64,000 nt of DNA from NCBI GenBank assembly GCA_038373865.1, contig JAXGGA010002927.1, positions 48,047 through 112,046 of the forward strand, given 5' to 3'. This document shows positions 9,345-21,352 of the stretch, one piece after another. Origin of the DNA: Uloborus plumipes (Eukaryota; Arthropoda; Arachnida; Araneae; Uloboridae). The first letter of the stretch is position 1. Every line of letters begins with the position of its first letter. Below the pieces are notes generated by a model. The model was given only the letters and a program-made list of their open reading frames with translations, was not told where the DNA came from and did not search any database. The translations under genes were made by a program, and so were the position numbers.

Positions 9345-10760
9345 CACTGGCGGAAAAAAAATCCCAACACCAAGAAAAAATTACTGTAGACTAATGAAAT
9401 TTGGGTAATGCAATTGTCTAGTTAACATGTTTAATTGATTAAATGTACAAGATCACTGGCTAATTTAAGCTCAAGAAAATGCTGTGCAAATGTGAAATTA
9501 TGTTACTTTAAGAGTCGGTGTAACCTCCACAATTTTGAAGGCTAGCCTGCAAGCGTGCATGCATTGTGTCATACAGGTGCCGAATATCACTTTGTGGTAT
9601 GGAGTGCCATGCTTGTTGCACTTGTTGTGTCAAATACAGTCATTGTTCACTGTGGATGATACTGAAGTTGCCGTCAATGATATCCCATACGTGATCAATT
9701 GGAGACAGATCTGGTAATCTTGCAGGTCACGGCAACATGTCAACACTCTGTAGAGCACATTGCGTTACAGCAGCGATGTGAGGGCGAGCGTTATCCTGTT
9801 GGAAAACTCCTCCTTGATTGCTACTCATAAAGGGCTGTACTATAGGTTGAATTACCAGAATGACGAAAAATTTGCAGTCAGTGTGTTTGGGATAACCACA
9901 AGAGTGCTCCTGCTGTCACATGAAATTGCTCCAGAGACCATGACTTCAGGCGTAGGTCCCGTGGGTTTAGGCCGCATACAGCTTGAATGCAGGCGGTCCC
10001 CTGGCCTCCTCCTGACCAACATACGACCATCATTGGCACCGAGGCAGAATCTGTTTTCGTCAGAGATTACAACAGATCTCCACTCCGACCTCCAATGAGC
10101 TTTGTCTTGACACCACGGCAGTCGCAAACGTCAATGGTTTGCAGTTAATGGAATACCGGCTACAGGGTGTCTGGTTCGGAGCTGTCGTTGAAGTAAATGA
10201 TATCTTACCGTTCTTTGGGTCACGACGGTACCAACTGCTGCTCGAATGTCAGCCGCAGATGCAGTACGGTGCGCCACAGCAGTACGCAGGATTCAGCAAT
10301 CTTCCTTCTCGGTCGTGCCACGTGGCAGCTCGGAACTCGATCTTCTTGAGGTAGTACCATCCCTTAACCATAGCTTCCAACAATCATGCATGGTGGAAAC
10401 ATTCCCACCAAGTCTTTCTGCAATATCGCGAAAAGAAAATCCATCTTCTCGTAGCCAAATTGTACGACCTCGTGCAAACTCGGTGAGCTGTTTATAATGG
10501 CTTCTGCGTCTTCTTAAAGACATTTCTGACTAACATGAACGCAATGCGTCAAATCTTACGGAAAAATAATACTCAAGAGCTTTGCAACACGCTTTTAAAA
10601 CAAGCCCTATTTGCATGTTCCGAGTGACGCCAGCTGCGCCACACTTATGCGCGGAGCACGAAATTTCAATCGATGTCATATTTTAGTTGTATAAACACGC
10701 CTACCAAATTTCGTTTAGCGCAAGTCTTTCTTGGTGTTGGGATTTTTTTTCCCGCCAGTG
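9345..10760 (-). mobile_element. Tc1-like transposon, 1.4 kb, TA duplication
   Basis: The inverted ends CACTGGCGG(G)AAAAAAAATCC continue as CAACACCAAGAAA for about 34 bp with one indel. TA lies on both sides (9,343-9,344 and 10,761-10,762). The element carries a decayed transposase on the minus strand. It is inserted in Helitron copy 2. Confidence 0.9.
9508..10523 (-). pseudogene. Tc1-like transposase, decayed
   Basis: Reading the minus strand from ATG at 10,523, the N-terminal helix-turn-helix is clear (E-F-A-R-G-R-T-I-W-L-R-E-D-G-F-S-F-R-D-I-A). After a frameshift near 10,290 comes an HTH/linker block. The catalytic core starts with W-C-Q-D-K-A-H-W and V-V-I-S-D-E-N-R-F-C-L (first Asp). 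The second Asp lies in F-Q-Q-D-N-A-R-P-H. The third acidic position reads S-P-I-D-H-V-W-D, so the catalytic Glu is Asp. I count 32 residues between the second and third acidic residues. There are several stops: one CGA-to-TGA type change near 10,135 and a TGA where the conserved Trp of L-P-W-P-A should be. No active enzyme is possible. Closest in plan to the gene at 33,253. Confidence 0.85.
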
Positions 10761-11013
10761 TATTAAAATTTAGAGTGATTTTGCTCAGAATTGTATTTTC
10801 TAAACGTACCTATCTGCATTCATAAGTTTTCAAATTATTACTATTATAGCGTATTTTTTATTTATTTATTTTTTTTCCTTAGTAAATACAAATGTATTCT
10901 TGGACGACAATTTGTACATTTATAACCGCAGGTAGTACAATAGTTCGCTCAGTATATAAAATTTTTAACTAAATCATACCTTAGCCACAGCAACGTGTGG
11001 CCGGGTCAGCTAG

Positions 11014-11830
11014 TTACTTAAAAAAGTTTACTATCAAGTGAGCACGAGCGAACCATATTTGAGAAATAATAAATATCCCAAGAAAACAAACATTTGAACA
11101 AAAATGTAACTCACAATACTTTCGGAATCAGCTTAGTCTACTAAAACTGTTAACAAGAAACGCAACAAAACAAGGATTTAAACAGAAGATTTAATGTCTT
11201 CATCAATAGCGTACCCAGAAATTAATTTTGAGAGTTACATATTGTTATTGAAAAGAAAGAAAGATCATTTTGGAAGTTTAGAATTTGCACGAGGAAAAAA
11301 CTAAAACATATGTTACATTAGCCATATTTGTTTCGCTTTTCATTCTTCAAAAATTAATGTAATTTTAACGAAGCTATAATAAAAAACAAAAATAAAAATC
11401 ATTTTCAAAAAGTGAGGACGATACTGCGAAAACTATAACTTCTACTTAAAAGAATCTTATCTGTCATTTTCAAAATTTGCTTACATTTGCTGTCCGGAAG
11501 TTAAAAAGACGATTTTGAAGCATAATTTATATTTTAAATTCAACGCGAACAATTATTTTCTGTAAGAAATACCCCCAAAAAATATTTTCACTCAAAAAAA
11601 TATTGACATTTATTTATTTATTCTTATATAAGTCTTTAAAAATGAGAATCAAGGCAAAAACGCTTGTCCATTTCCTATTTTCACAAGTTCAACTACTTTT
11701 TTTGGATACTTAATTGTATAAAAAAGTATATACGACAAATTATTTCTATATATTGACTATTATATATGATATTCATAATAAATATTGACAATTGTAATTT
11801 TTTTCATTAAGAAATGTATGAATATATTTT
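11014..11830. other. Non-coding stretch
   Basis: AT-rich sequence, no gene or clear repeat. Possible left flank of the motif field that starts at 11,831. Confidence 0.4.
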
Positions 11831-14470
11831 GTCCGGCAGTTCTTGTCAAGTCCGTTACCCTAAGATTATTTTAGCTAAAAAAGGTATTTATTGCAGTCAA
11901 ACGATGGTAACACGTATTCAGTTAACTTAACAAACTAGTGACGCAACTATTTCGTACCATTTTGTTTTACTGAGTCGAGAAATATTGCTGTGGCGTTGCG
12001 CACAAGATTTCTTCCATGTGTGTTTTTTTATTCTTTGTCAAGTCTGTTACCAAAGATTTTAGTATTAGTTTTTGCTTTTTCTAAACTTTTACCCATAAAT
12101 ATTGTTTATTATACAAGTCTAAGAAAATGCATGTTGTTTTTCAATTTTTAAGTTCGACATCCTAGCCATAATTTGATTTTTTTGTTGAAATGTCACGTCC
12201 GTTACTGGTCAAGTCCGTTACCATTAGTGATTGCAATACCGGGATATGCGTATATCAAATACTGATATTCTGAGTTATTTTGCAATTTCGAAATATCGAT
12301 ATTGGTAACGTAAAATACCGGAATATTCATTATTAGCTGAGGATTATAAATAGTTTTTAATTAAAATCATTTTCAATTTAACGTAATAGATAAATACTGT
12401 AATTTAATTGTGCATTACTTCTCTGATGCGACAGTACCGAAATCAATATATTAATGTAAAAATTTGGCTTCGAAATTACGAATTAATAGAACATTAATAA
12501 ATAAAGGTTAGCGGAAAAATTGAAAAAATATATTCATGTGCAACATTTTCCCCTCCATTTCCCGCTTTTGTTAATAATGTATTATACACTTGTTTATAAT
12601 GTTAAAATAAATAACTTTATTAATAGTGAAGTCATAGCTATGTGTGCTGCTTGCCTATGAAAAACTGCTTGAGGACTAAGTTTCAGATTTAGAGCAAATG
12701 TTTTATTTTATTCATATATTCCAAAAATGATTTTTCTGTATCTTAATAGTTAGAAAGTATTATTATAGCGAATGAATACATATGTATGAATGTGTAATGA
12801 TTTAAAATATCATTAAAATCATAGTAACAGACTTGAAGTTTATTTATGGTTTAAGGTCAAATCCGTTACCAAATTTCAAGTCCGTTACCATACAGTTTTT
12901 TATCAATATTTTAATAACTACAAACATCGTTTTAAGCTTCAGGGACGCTAGTAATTTCAAATTAAGTTGCTTCTAGGCGCTATAATATAGTTTAAAAGTG
13001 AGATTTCATATTGATTTTGTATGGTAATGGACGACAATTTTCCTTGCGACTTAAAGTTTTACAACATCATTTGAATACTTATTTATGCATCAAAGTGTAC
13101 AACCAATTACTTTTTCACACACCTAAAATAAGTGACTAAACATCTGTTCGTGTTTCTGAAAGAAAATAGCAAGTTAAAAAAAATACTTAAAAATTCTTAG
13201 ATGTAAGCATATAGTGAAAATGACCCATTTCCAAATACTTCATTTAAAGGGGAAAAGGTGGTTACAGTTGGTGACCAAGTTGTATACAACTGTACAGTCA
13301 AATATAGAATGCGAAAATAATTCCATACAATAACCCAGTTCAATTATTTACAATAACTCTTTAAAGAAAAAAACAGCTTTATTTCTAAGACATAGCTGTA
13401 GTTAAGAAGCCATGGTATAGCGTATCTTAAAATCCAATCAAATATTTTGTGTGACAACTTAAAACTACCCCCACTAGATTAATACATAAAGAAATAACCC
13501 CTATTTTAAAAACATTCTTTAAAAACTCCGAATGAGCGTATGAATACATACGCACATTAAACCAAACTCCAAAGTAATTCCTCCTTTTAAAATTATTAAT
13601 ATAAAAACTGACATTCAAAGATATTAAAGTAAAATTTTTTTACCTAAGTCCGTTAAAGTTCACTCAACAGACAGCGATCCATTTGGAACAAAATACCATA
13701 AACACCTTGATTAAAAGCCATAAAAAGGAAGCAAGACGAATTATCGCCTTGATTAAAATCATTTGCGGGTGCAAAACACCTTGAGAATCTGCAAGTCGGC
13801 TGATAACTTTAAATTCAAGAACCCAATACCACAAGTAGCACACTTCGTTTTTTAAAGGTTGTAAAATGGTTATTAACGTTGTGACAACGGATTAAAAACG
13901 TTTATAAAACGTTTAAACGTTTTTTGTGCTACCTGGGACACTTTCAAGGGATTACTTTTACTTCATTTCCAGAAGCTTTACTCGTTCGCTGAACAAATTC
14001 TTGAGCATCCAACTTGCGATTCAGCTTGTGCAAGAATTCCTGCGTTTTCTTTGGACAATGCCACCGTAACAGACGTATCATTTGATGCTTTAACACCCTC
14101 TAAAAGCCCCAAAAACCTTAAATCCTTGTTACATTGCATGCACTTAATGAAAAACATGGACGCTACTACTTTATTATTCAATTAAATTTTGCAATTTTTC
14201 AAAAGCAATATTTTCTATAATTTTTTAACTCCGTAACGGACGTATCCCAGAAATGAGAAAATCAATTCGGCTTTCAGAAAAACATAAAAAAATTCTGAAA
14301 TTATACATTAGAGAAATTTCCTTGCAGTTTATTTCAATCTATTAAAGTATGATAAACAAATATGGCTACATAAGATTTTAATGAATTAAAAAAGAGGGGT
14401 AAATTTCATATTTATATGAACACATGTCGTAACTGACGTATCACAAAAAAAGTAACCGACGTATCAGTTC
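11831..14470. repeat. Field of GTTAC-centred motifs in inverted arrangement
   Basis: The left half carries AAGTCCGTTACC or a one-base variant near 11,850, 12,040, 12,190, 12,206, 12,862, 12,878 and 13,648. The right half carries the opposite-strand form GTAACGGACGTATC or a variant near 14,059, 14,233, 14,429 and 14,449. This resembles subterminal transposase-binding repeats of one 2.6-kb non-autonomous element, but I could not find its terminal inverted repeats. A MITE at 13,829-13,937 interrupts it. A small patch near 12,240-12,330 (ATACCGG at each end) may be another insertion. No coding sequence was recognised. Confidence 0.45.
13829..13937. mobile_element. Short (A)GTAGCAC...GTGCTACCTGGG MITE, copy 1
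   Basis: The left end is AGTAGCACACTTCG and the right end is GTGCTACCTGGG. The interior is built of AACGTT/AAACGTTT units that can pair with each other. A longer copy (178 bp, same ends) lies at 44,815-44,992, where extra AACGTTAATATTTTATTCG units have been added. Confidence 0.6.
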
Positions 14471-15443
14471 TGAATTATTGGAATTTAAGCAACTTATATT
14501 TTGTTCTAAAGCATTCAAACTGTTATTACATCTTATTTTAAATAAATGTTAAGAGTGGATCTATTAAAAATAAGTATATTTAGCTGTTTGAATTACTTGC
14601 AGCTCGTCGCAAGGTATGCTGGGTTAAGTAACATATTCAAATAACGATAATGACTTCGTGTTTACACTGCTAGAAGTAAAGGTGACTCTGAAGCAAATAT
14701 AGTCACCTCGAGGTGAAAAATAAGAGGGCACCCCTGTCTCAGGCAGAATTGTTAACTAGGTAAAAGTAGAAACATCAAGCGACACCTTTGATAGTCAGCC
14801 CTCAGACTCCAAAGTATCATAATCATCAACAACCATTTTAATGGTGGACATCTTTTATTTACGTCGTCGCGTCAGAATTCTTGGTACAGTATTTTCAGTC
14901 TTGGATTTCACCTTGAGTTTACTATAAAAATGGATTAATTCCTCTTTTTAATCTTCGAATTCACGCGTAAGTACATACATGTAATCATGGCTCTAAGATT
15001 TCACAACATATTTACTATCAGTTCAAAATGTTCTTACGGAAATATATCTCTGTGTAGAGATTCTCTCTTTTGCTGCTTAGACACAGCCATCAAGCAGCAG
15101 AACAAGGGAAAGATTGGGAAAAAACAACTTCTTTCTTCCCAATTCTTTATTTCTTTTTTTATTATTATACGCTTATGTATTGTATATGCTATTTTAATGC
15201 CATGATTTGCGTTTTGTGCTTTCGCTAATATCTTTCGTTAACGTTATTGATAACGAATGCTGAGTTCGTTATTGTAAGAGCTTACCTTTTTTTTTTTTTT
15301 TTGGTCCATCAATTAAAATGAATAGATCGTTAAAATTTGTTTCGATTTTTAATCTGTCGAAAAACTTTACGTTTAACGAAAACTGTTTTTCCAAATACCT
15401 ATCTTTTATTCCATAAAGAAATTCAAATGTCGAACTATACATT
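14471..15443. other. Non-coding stretch
   Basis: No gene recognised. The 72-codon frame at 14,987 has no supporting signals. A T-run lies at 15,285-15,302. Confidence 0.4.
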
Positions 15444-15790
15444 AGGGTGGAGTGAAAAAAATCAAACTTTGATAAAAGCTAAGTAATAGTGCGGAAAAGA
15501 TGTGTTTTGTATAGATATTTCGTCATGCAAAATCATTTTTGTAACAAAAATATCTTGAGGGTTCGCTTTTGGTTTGAAATTGACCATTATTGCATCAAAA
15601 TTGACAAAAATTGCAATAATTTCATCAAAAATCAAATGTTGATTGAAGCTATAGTGGGGAAAAGTTGCCTCTTGTATACATTTCGTCATCTTCAATTATT
15701 TTTGTGACAAAAATTATCTCGAAGGACCACTCGCGCCTTGAAATTGACCATTTTGTATCAAAATTGATAAGAGTTGTAATGGTTTCATCA
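15444..15790. repeat. Solo arm related to the TAGGGTGG foldback
   Basis: It starts TTAGGGTGGAGTGAAAAAA and continues with a tandem of two units of about 170 bp. Each unit contains a 'GGGGAAAAG/GTGCGGAAAAG...TTCGTCAT' block and an 'AATTGACCATT...TCAAAATTGA' block. The terminal TAGGGTGG plus AATAGTGCGGAAAAG also begin the arms of the foldback at 52,527, whose arms are tandem units of about 175 bp. No inverted partner is present here, so this is one arm of a related element or a truncated copy. Open frames in both directions across this region are repeat by-products. Confidence 0.5.
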
Positions 15791-16446
15791 AAAAAAAAAA
15801 AAAAAATTCAACTATATGAAGTAATATTACTAAAAGTTGGTTTTTTGTGTAAATTATATACCAAAAACAAGTATTTAAATTCCAAAATATAATAAAAAGG
15901 TGCACATATGCATAGAAATTAACCAATATGGCGTCAAAACTAAGTAACATTATGAGAGAAATGTATTAGAAGTTATTTCTTTAAAAATATTAGCTTTAAT
16001 TTAGATCAATTGTTATTTGTATGCAGAAATATTCACTAGTAAAAAGCATTTCTGACATAATGGAAGCTAACTTAACTCTCTGCTTAACTTATGAAAATAA
16101 ATTTTTGAATATGATAGATTACAAATTTTTAACATGAAAATGAAATTACGATACCAATTTTCAACAGCCACAGAAGTTTCATTCCAAAACTAAGGAATTG
16201 ACTAAATGAATTCTCAAACAGTTGAACCCTCAAACTATTATCAGAACACTGCAAACAACGACACATATTTTGACTGAAAAGTAGACCTGAAGATCAGTTG
16301 GATGACAGATGGCATTCCGCCTTAGTGTTAAAATGCGGCATAAGTTTTCTGGATTCTAACCGAACTCTAATGAATCCATCGCTATTGCAGGCTCCTCGAT
16401 TGGCAAACATGAGAAAACACGGAGCCTGCACTTACAATTAGGATTC
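15791..16446. other. Non-coding, partly unique-looking stretch
   Basis: After about 16,150 the composition is less extreme. It includes a small inverted pair GCAGGCTCC / GGAGCCTGC (about 16,388 and 16,421). No exon signals were convincing. This is the left flank of the 10-kb Tc1 nest. Confidence 0.4.
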
Positions 16447-16504
16447 TACTCATGTCCATAAATTAAGGACAATTCAGAATCACCAGAAAATCGAACTCTT
16501 AAAA

Positions 16505-19500
16505 GGGTCATTCCATGTCAAGTGATTCAAAATCTGAGACAAATTTTACCTTACATTTTTGTATTTCTTTCAAATTTGGCTCATCAATTGTACCCTTTGA
16601 GGTAATCAAAAGTCTCAATTTTTAGATTTTTATCTCTATTATTTTTTTATTTATGAGACTTTGAACTTTGGAAAAACACTCGTTTTTCCATGGGTGCTCG
16701 AACTTAAAAGAGACCATATCTCGGCAGCAAATATAGATAGAACGATTTGGTAAATGTCATTTTCAAGTACGTTAGTTGAAATTTAATCTGATATGAAACA
16801 TGACTAATTTTATTATTTTTTAAATGAAATTTAAATTTTAAAATTTAAATTTCTCGAAAAATATATAATGATTTTTTTTCAAAAAATGCTCAAAAAATTT
16901 TGTGTATTTTATCTTTGTTTGTATAAATTTATGGATTGGAATCTCAATGGGATCCTTTTTCTTTTTTTTTTTGAATTTTTTAATGAAACTGTATAGGAAA
17001 ATGATATTTTTTAGATTCTATTTATTTAAATACTAAGTTCTCTTGCTTGTGATGGTCTAAAAAGTAGTAAGTAAACATGAATATGTTTGAAGTGAGCTGG
17101 CATGAGCTAATAGATTTGTCAAGCTCACCCCCCCTCCCCCGCATAACCACTCTTTTTTTATTTCAAAACTGTTCAAAATGTTTTAAAAAAACTTTTTGAT
17201 GCAAAATGAATAGTAAACTTATTTAAAGTTGGTAAATGGGTTTCCTTATAACTATACGAAGTATCCCCTCCCCACCCAAATATACCATTCACACTATACT
17301 AATATGACGTCTAACCTGGGGATTGAATTGAGGATTAGTTTCACTCTAGGTATATATTGTTTTTCAGACGAAATGTTCCGAACTTCACAAAGTGTACTTC
17401 CATTCAATATCTGAAATTCAACTTTATGATTCATTTCATCTCCTACCCCAGCACTAATCTTCAATTTTGGTGGGAGGAAATAAATGGTTCGCCCCAAGAT
17501 CATAGCAAACAGCAAAATAGCATTGTTTCTCCTTGTTCTCATTGTTTTTTCAATTCTTTTCGCACAAAACTGAAAATAAATCAAAATATCAGATCATATG
17601 TCTGTGTCCCCATAACTATCTTCCCACATTATCTAGTGTGCAGCTGTTATTTTTTTAATTGTTTGTTTCCTTTTTCATTTTGTTGTAAAGGAGAGTAATG
17701 CAGCAAGATATATCTCTATACATACATTAAAATCAATTATATATTAAGCAAAGACTGCTTTTTTGATCATAACCTCTCATGTTGTTTAACTTCTTTACAG
17801 ATTGCTCCCCCCCCCCTTTTAAAAACTCTGGGTTTTAGTTCATTTCAGAGCAGATTTTATTCTACTGTTGAAATAATGTGCAAGAACTTGAAACAATGGT
17901 TTTTGATAAAGTATATTTCATTTGTCATGCTTTTTTTTTGACGTTAATTATGCTTTTTTCAAAGTAAAAGAGAAACGTAATGATACACGAATAAGTACCC
18001 ACTTTCAGAGTATACAATTATTCTACAAAACAGCAGTTTTCGAAATGTGATAATTTGATGTATGAAACTATTTTTTTTTTTCCTAATGCATGAAAACTCT
18101 TATTTTTAATATGTAGCTCATTTTCTCTCGCCCTGGCGATGTGTGGTGACAAACGAGTCACACAAGGAGCAGTATATTATTTATTTTTGGGTTTTCTTTC
18201 AACTAAATTAATTTGCTTTGTCGCTATGAAAAAGGAAGTTATTTTCCAAACTATATTTCTGTTAAAATATTTTTAATTTTAGCTTTTCAAAATTCAAATA
18301 CACATGTTGGGGATGCGGCGCACCCCCTGGCATCCCCGTAAATCCGCCTATGATTGCATACGATGCACAACGTTTTACACGGCAGCTCGTAACATATCAG
18401 AATTGATTTCTCTGACTTTTAAAGCTATGATATCTTTTAAACTTGCGATATCAGAAACATTTCTTTGATACACAACACTTTTCAGTGCACAGCATTGGCA
18501 TTTTCATATTGCTGGTAATACAGCTTCACTAACAAAGCACGGTCTCGCAAGGTAAGATTCATCTCTAGGCTCAGAATGACGAGAATTCTCGCAGTCCGTC
18601 ATTTTGTACTGATGATCGCTAAATGCAACGCATTGATACAAATTATTGCATTATATTTGGTTAACTCCACCGCTATTTTCTTCGTGGTGACTTTTTTTTA
18701 ATGGGAAATTCTACGGTGATCATATTAAACCTCATTTGCAAATAACAATCATTTTCTCTTAGCGAAATTGATTTGTACAGCATTTTTTCAAATTTAATTT
18801 GCGATATTAACAGTAATACACTTTTACAGCGCCAAATTTCCCCCTGGTGGCGATTTTAAAACTATTTTTTAATTTTAGAAATCGAAATCCCATGGTCTAA
18901 TGTGTGCACCCATGAAATTTGACAATGTTTAGCCCAGTACTTCGCGCGCTAGAGGGCTCCAAACATCTCACGTTGATTTATAACCACCCTGTACCTAAGG
19001 TGAAAAAAACCTCAAATCAATCCCCAGGTTAGACGTCATATATTATAGTGTTAATGGTATATTTGGGTGGGGGAAGGACTGTTCTTTGTCTTGTTATAAG
19101 GAAGCCCATTTACCAACTTTAAATAAGTTTACTATTCATTTTGTATCAAAGAGGTTTTTTTTTAACTTTTTGAACAGTTTGAAAAAAAAAATGGTTGGGC
19201 CGGGAAGGAAGGGAGAGGTAGCTGACCAATCTACAAGTTCATGCAAGCTCACTTACCTAGAGTAAAAATAATAGTGAATTCAATCCCCAGGTTAGATGTC
19301 ATATTAGTACAGTGTTAATGGTATATTTGGGTGGAGGAGGGGGAGACTTCGTCTAGTTATAAGGAAACCCATTTATCAACTTTAAATAAGTTTACTATTC
19401 ATTTTGTATCAAAGAGTTTTTTTCTAAGCATTTTGAACAGTTTTGTTATAAAAAAGAGTGGTTGTGCGGGGGAGAGAGGGGAGGGGGGAGGAACCTGACC

Positions 19501-20106
19501 AATCTACAAGCTCATGCCAGCTCACTTCAAACATATTCATGTTTACTTACTACGTTTTAGACCATCACAACCAAGAGAACTTAGTATTTAAATAAATAGA
19601 ATCTAAAAAATATCATTTTTTTCCTATACAGTATTATTAAAAGATCCAAAAAAATATGATCCCATTGAGATCTTAATCTAAACATTTGTGCAAACAAGGA
19701 TAAAATACACAAAAATTTTTGAGAATTTTTATGAAAAAAATTCATTATATCTTTTTTGAGAAATTTAAATTTTAAATTTAAATTTCATTTTTCAAAAAAT
19801 AAATTTTTATAAAATTAGTCATGTTGCATATCAGATTAAACGGCAACTAACGTACTTTAAAATACAATTTACCAAATCGTTCTATCTGTATTTGGTGCCG
19901 AGTTATAGTATCTTTTATGCTCGAGCATCCATGGGAAACAAGTGTTTTTCCAGAGTTCAAAGTCTCATAAATAAAAAAATAATACAGATAAAATCTAAAA
20001 ATTGAGACTTGTGATTACTTCAAGGGGTACAATTGATGAGTCAAATTTGAAAGAAATACAAAAATGTAAGGGAAGAAACCTTGGATCACTTGACATGGAA
20101 TGACCC
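16505..20106. mobile_element. 3.6-kb foldback element with 850-bp arms, GGGTCATTCC ends
   Basis: The ends GGGTCATTCCATGTCAAGTG and the complement are exact. The arms run about 16,505-17,351 and 19,258-20,106 and are highly similar. Both include a CTTGTGATGGTCTAAA-type block (17,046; 19,560) and a 'TATACCATT...TAACCTGGGGATTGAATT' block. AAAA on each side is a possible 4-bp duplication. The right arm's inner 250 bp is duplicated in tandem. The 1.65-kb centre has no recognisable transposase; open frames there look random. It sits 56 bp inside the left end of the Tc1 element. Confidence 0.8.
19003..19510. repeat. Tandem duplication of about 255 bp at the inner end of the right arm
   Basis: The blocks starting near 19,020 and 19,277 both read CCCCAGGTTAGA(C/T)GTCATA, then GTGTTAATGGTATATTTGGG, then AACTTTAAATAAGTTTACT. 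The second copy is the true mirror of the left arm. The first copy has drifted (for example AAGGAAGGGAGAGG in place of the GGGGAGAGAGG tract). Confidence 0.75.
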
Positions 20107-21352
20107 AAAATGAATAAATCAACCGTAAAATTGTTACACACATCTTCACGAATAATATGCAAATTACAGGGAGCAATTGGATGACACCAATTGCGCGCCA
20201 CAATGACGAGAAGGAAAGAGAGTGATATATAAGGAATGCTGGCAATGAAATAAAAGCGTTCGCACGCGTTTTGCAAGCCTTTAGGTGCTCTAGCAGCGTA
20301 GTAATGACTGAAAGGAAGCATTCTGATGACTTTTTACGCGGTAGAATTATCGGCCGCCTGGAATATGGGCGCACTCAGCAGGAGGTTTCTGAGGAACTTG
20401 GAATCGCCCAGAGTGTCATCTCCAGATTCTGGCAACGCTTCCAAGACGATGGTAACTTGAATAGACGTTACAGCAGAGGTCGTCCTCGAGTGACAACACC
20501 GAATGAGGACCGATATTTGGCAGTTTCTACCAAAAGAAGCAGATGGAGCACAGCATCACACCTATTTCGTCAGCTCTCTTCAGCTACTGGGACAACAGTT
20601 TCAAGGCAAGACAGTCTATAGACGGTTAGGGCAGATTGGACTGTATGCCCGTAGGCCTGTCAGATATGTCCCACTTACTGTAAGTCAGTCGCCTTTGCTT
20701 AGCCTGGACTAGAGAGCATGCATTATGGACACCGCAACAAGGGCCTGTGTGATGTTTTTTGACGAGTCTAGGTTCAGTTTGCAATCAGATTATCAGCGGA
20801 TTTTCCTTTGGAGAGAGCCAGGCACCCGTTACCACCAAGAAAACATCGTTGAAAGACACCGTTATGGTAGTGCAGGATTGCTCGTTTGGGGTGGAATTAT
20901 CCTGGGTTCCAGGACACAGCTGCATGTTCAAATTGGAACCAAGACAGGCCAAATCTATCAGGACGTCATTCTGGATCAAGGCCGTAGCCAGCGGGGGGGG
21001 GGGGGTCAGGGGGTCAGAACCCCCCCCCCCGAAATTTTCAAACCTCAAAAATTTTTAAGAAGTATTCAACTAAAAAAAAAAAAAGAAGATTTCAAATTTG
21101 ATGGTCAGAGCCCCCCCCCCCCCCTCTCAAAGTTGTGACGGGTCTGAGGTTTTTGATGATCCAAAGAAAAATTAGAATAATAAAAATAAAAAAAAATCAT
21201 TTGAATAAACTTGAATAGTTCTGCTCACCATTTCGCCAAAGGAGTTTTTCGTGGATTAAACTTTCAAAAAAAAAAAAAGAACAAAGCTTTGAAATTCTTT
21301 AATTATTTTTTCTTCAATTTTTCAAACATGATGTCGTCATAAATTCTGATAT

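Larger units (their letters stand above)
8343..11013 (+). mobile_element. Non-autonomous Helitron, copy 2 (different family), split by Tc1
   Basis: It starts TCTTAATATATAAAAATTAC after an A. It ends with hairpin GCCACA-GCAACG-TGTGGC and then CGGGTCAGCTAG at 11,013, followed by T. The last 10 bases, GGTCAGCTAG, match Helitron copy 1, but the body and hairpin differ. So two families share one 3' end type. The Tc1 element at 9,345-10,760 sits inside it; without it the Helitron is about 1.25 kb. It encodes no Rep/helicase. Confidence 0.7.

Noticed and set aside
9760..10354. Plus-strand open frames of 112, 71 and 83 codons
   Set aside because: They are antisense shadows of the decayed Tc1 transposase, which reads on the minus strand with clear HTH and DDE motifs.
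17357..17698. 113-codon plus-strand frame inside the 16,505 foldback
   Set aside because: No motif, opposite-strand frame also open, composition typical of AT-rich noise.
20015..20374. 119-codon minus-strand frame
   Set aside because: Covers the right arm of the foldback and the 5' part of the Tc1 element; hydrophobic AT-rich noise without a start context or domain.
20725..21138. 137-codon frame continuing past 20,977
   Set aside because: Only the part before 20,977 is transposase. The rest (G/P-rich tail) translates the poly-G end of the inserted element.
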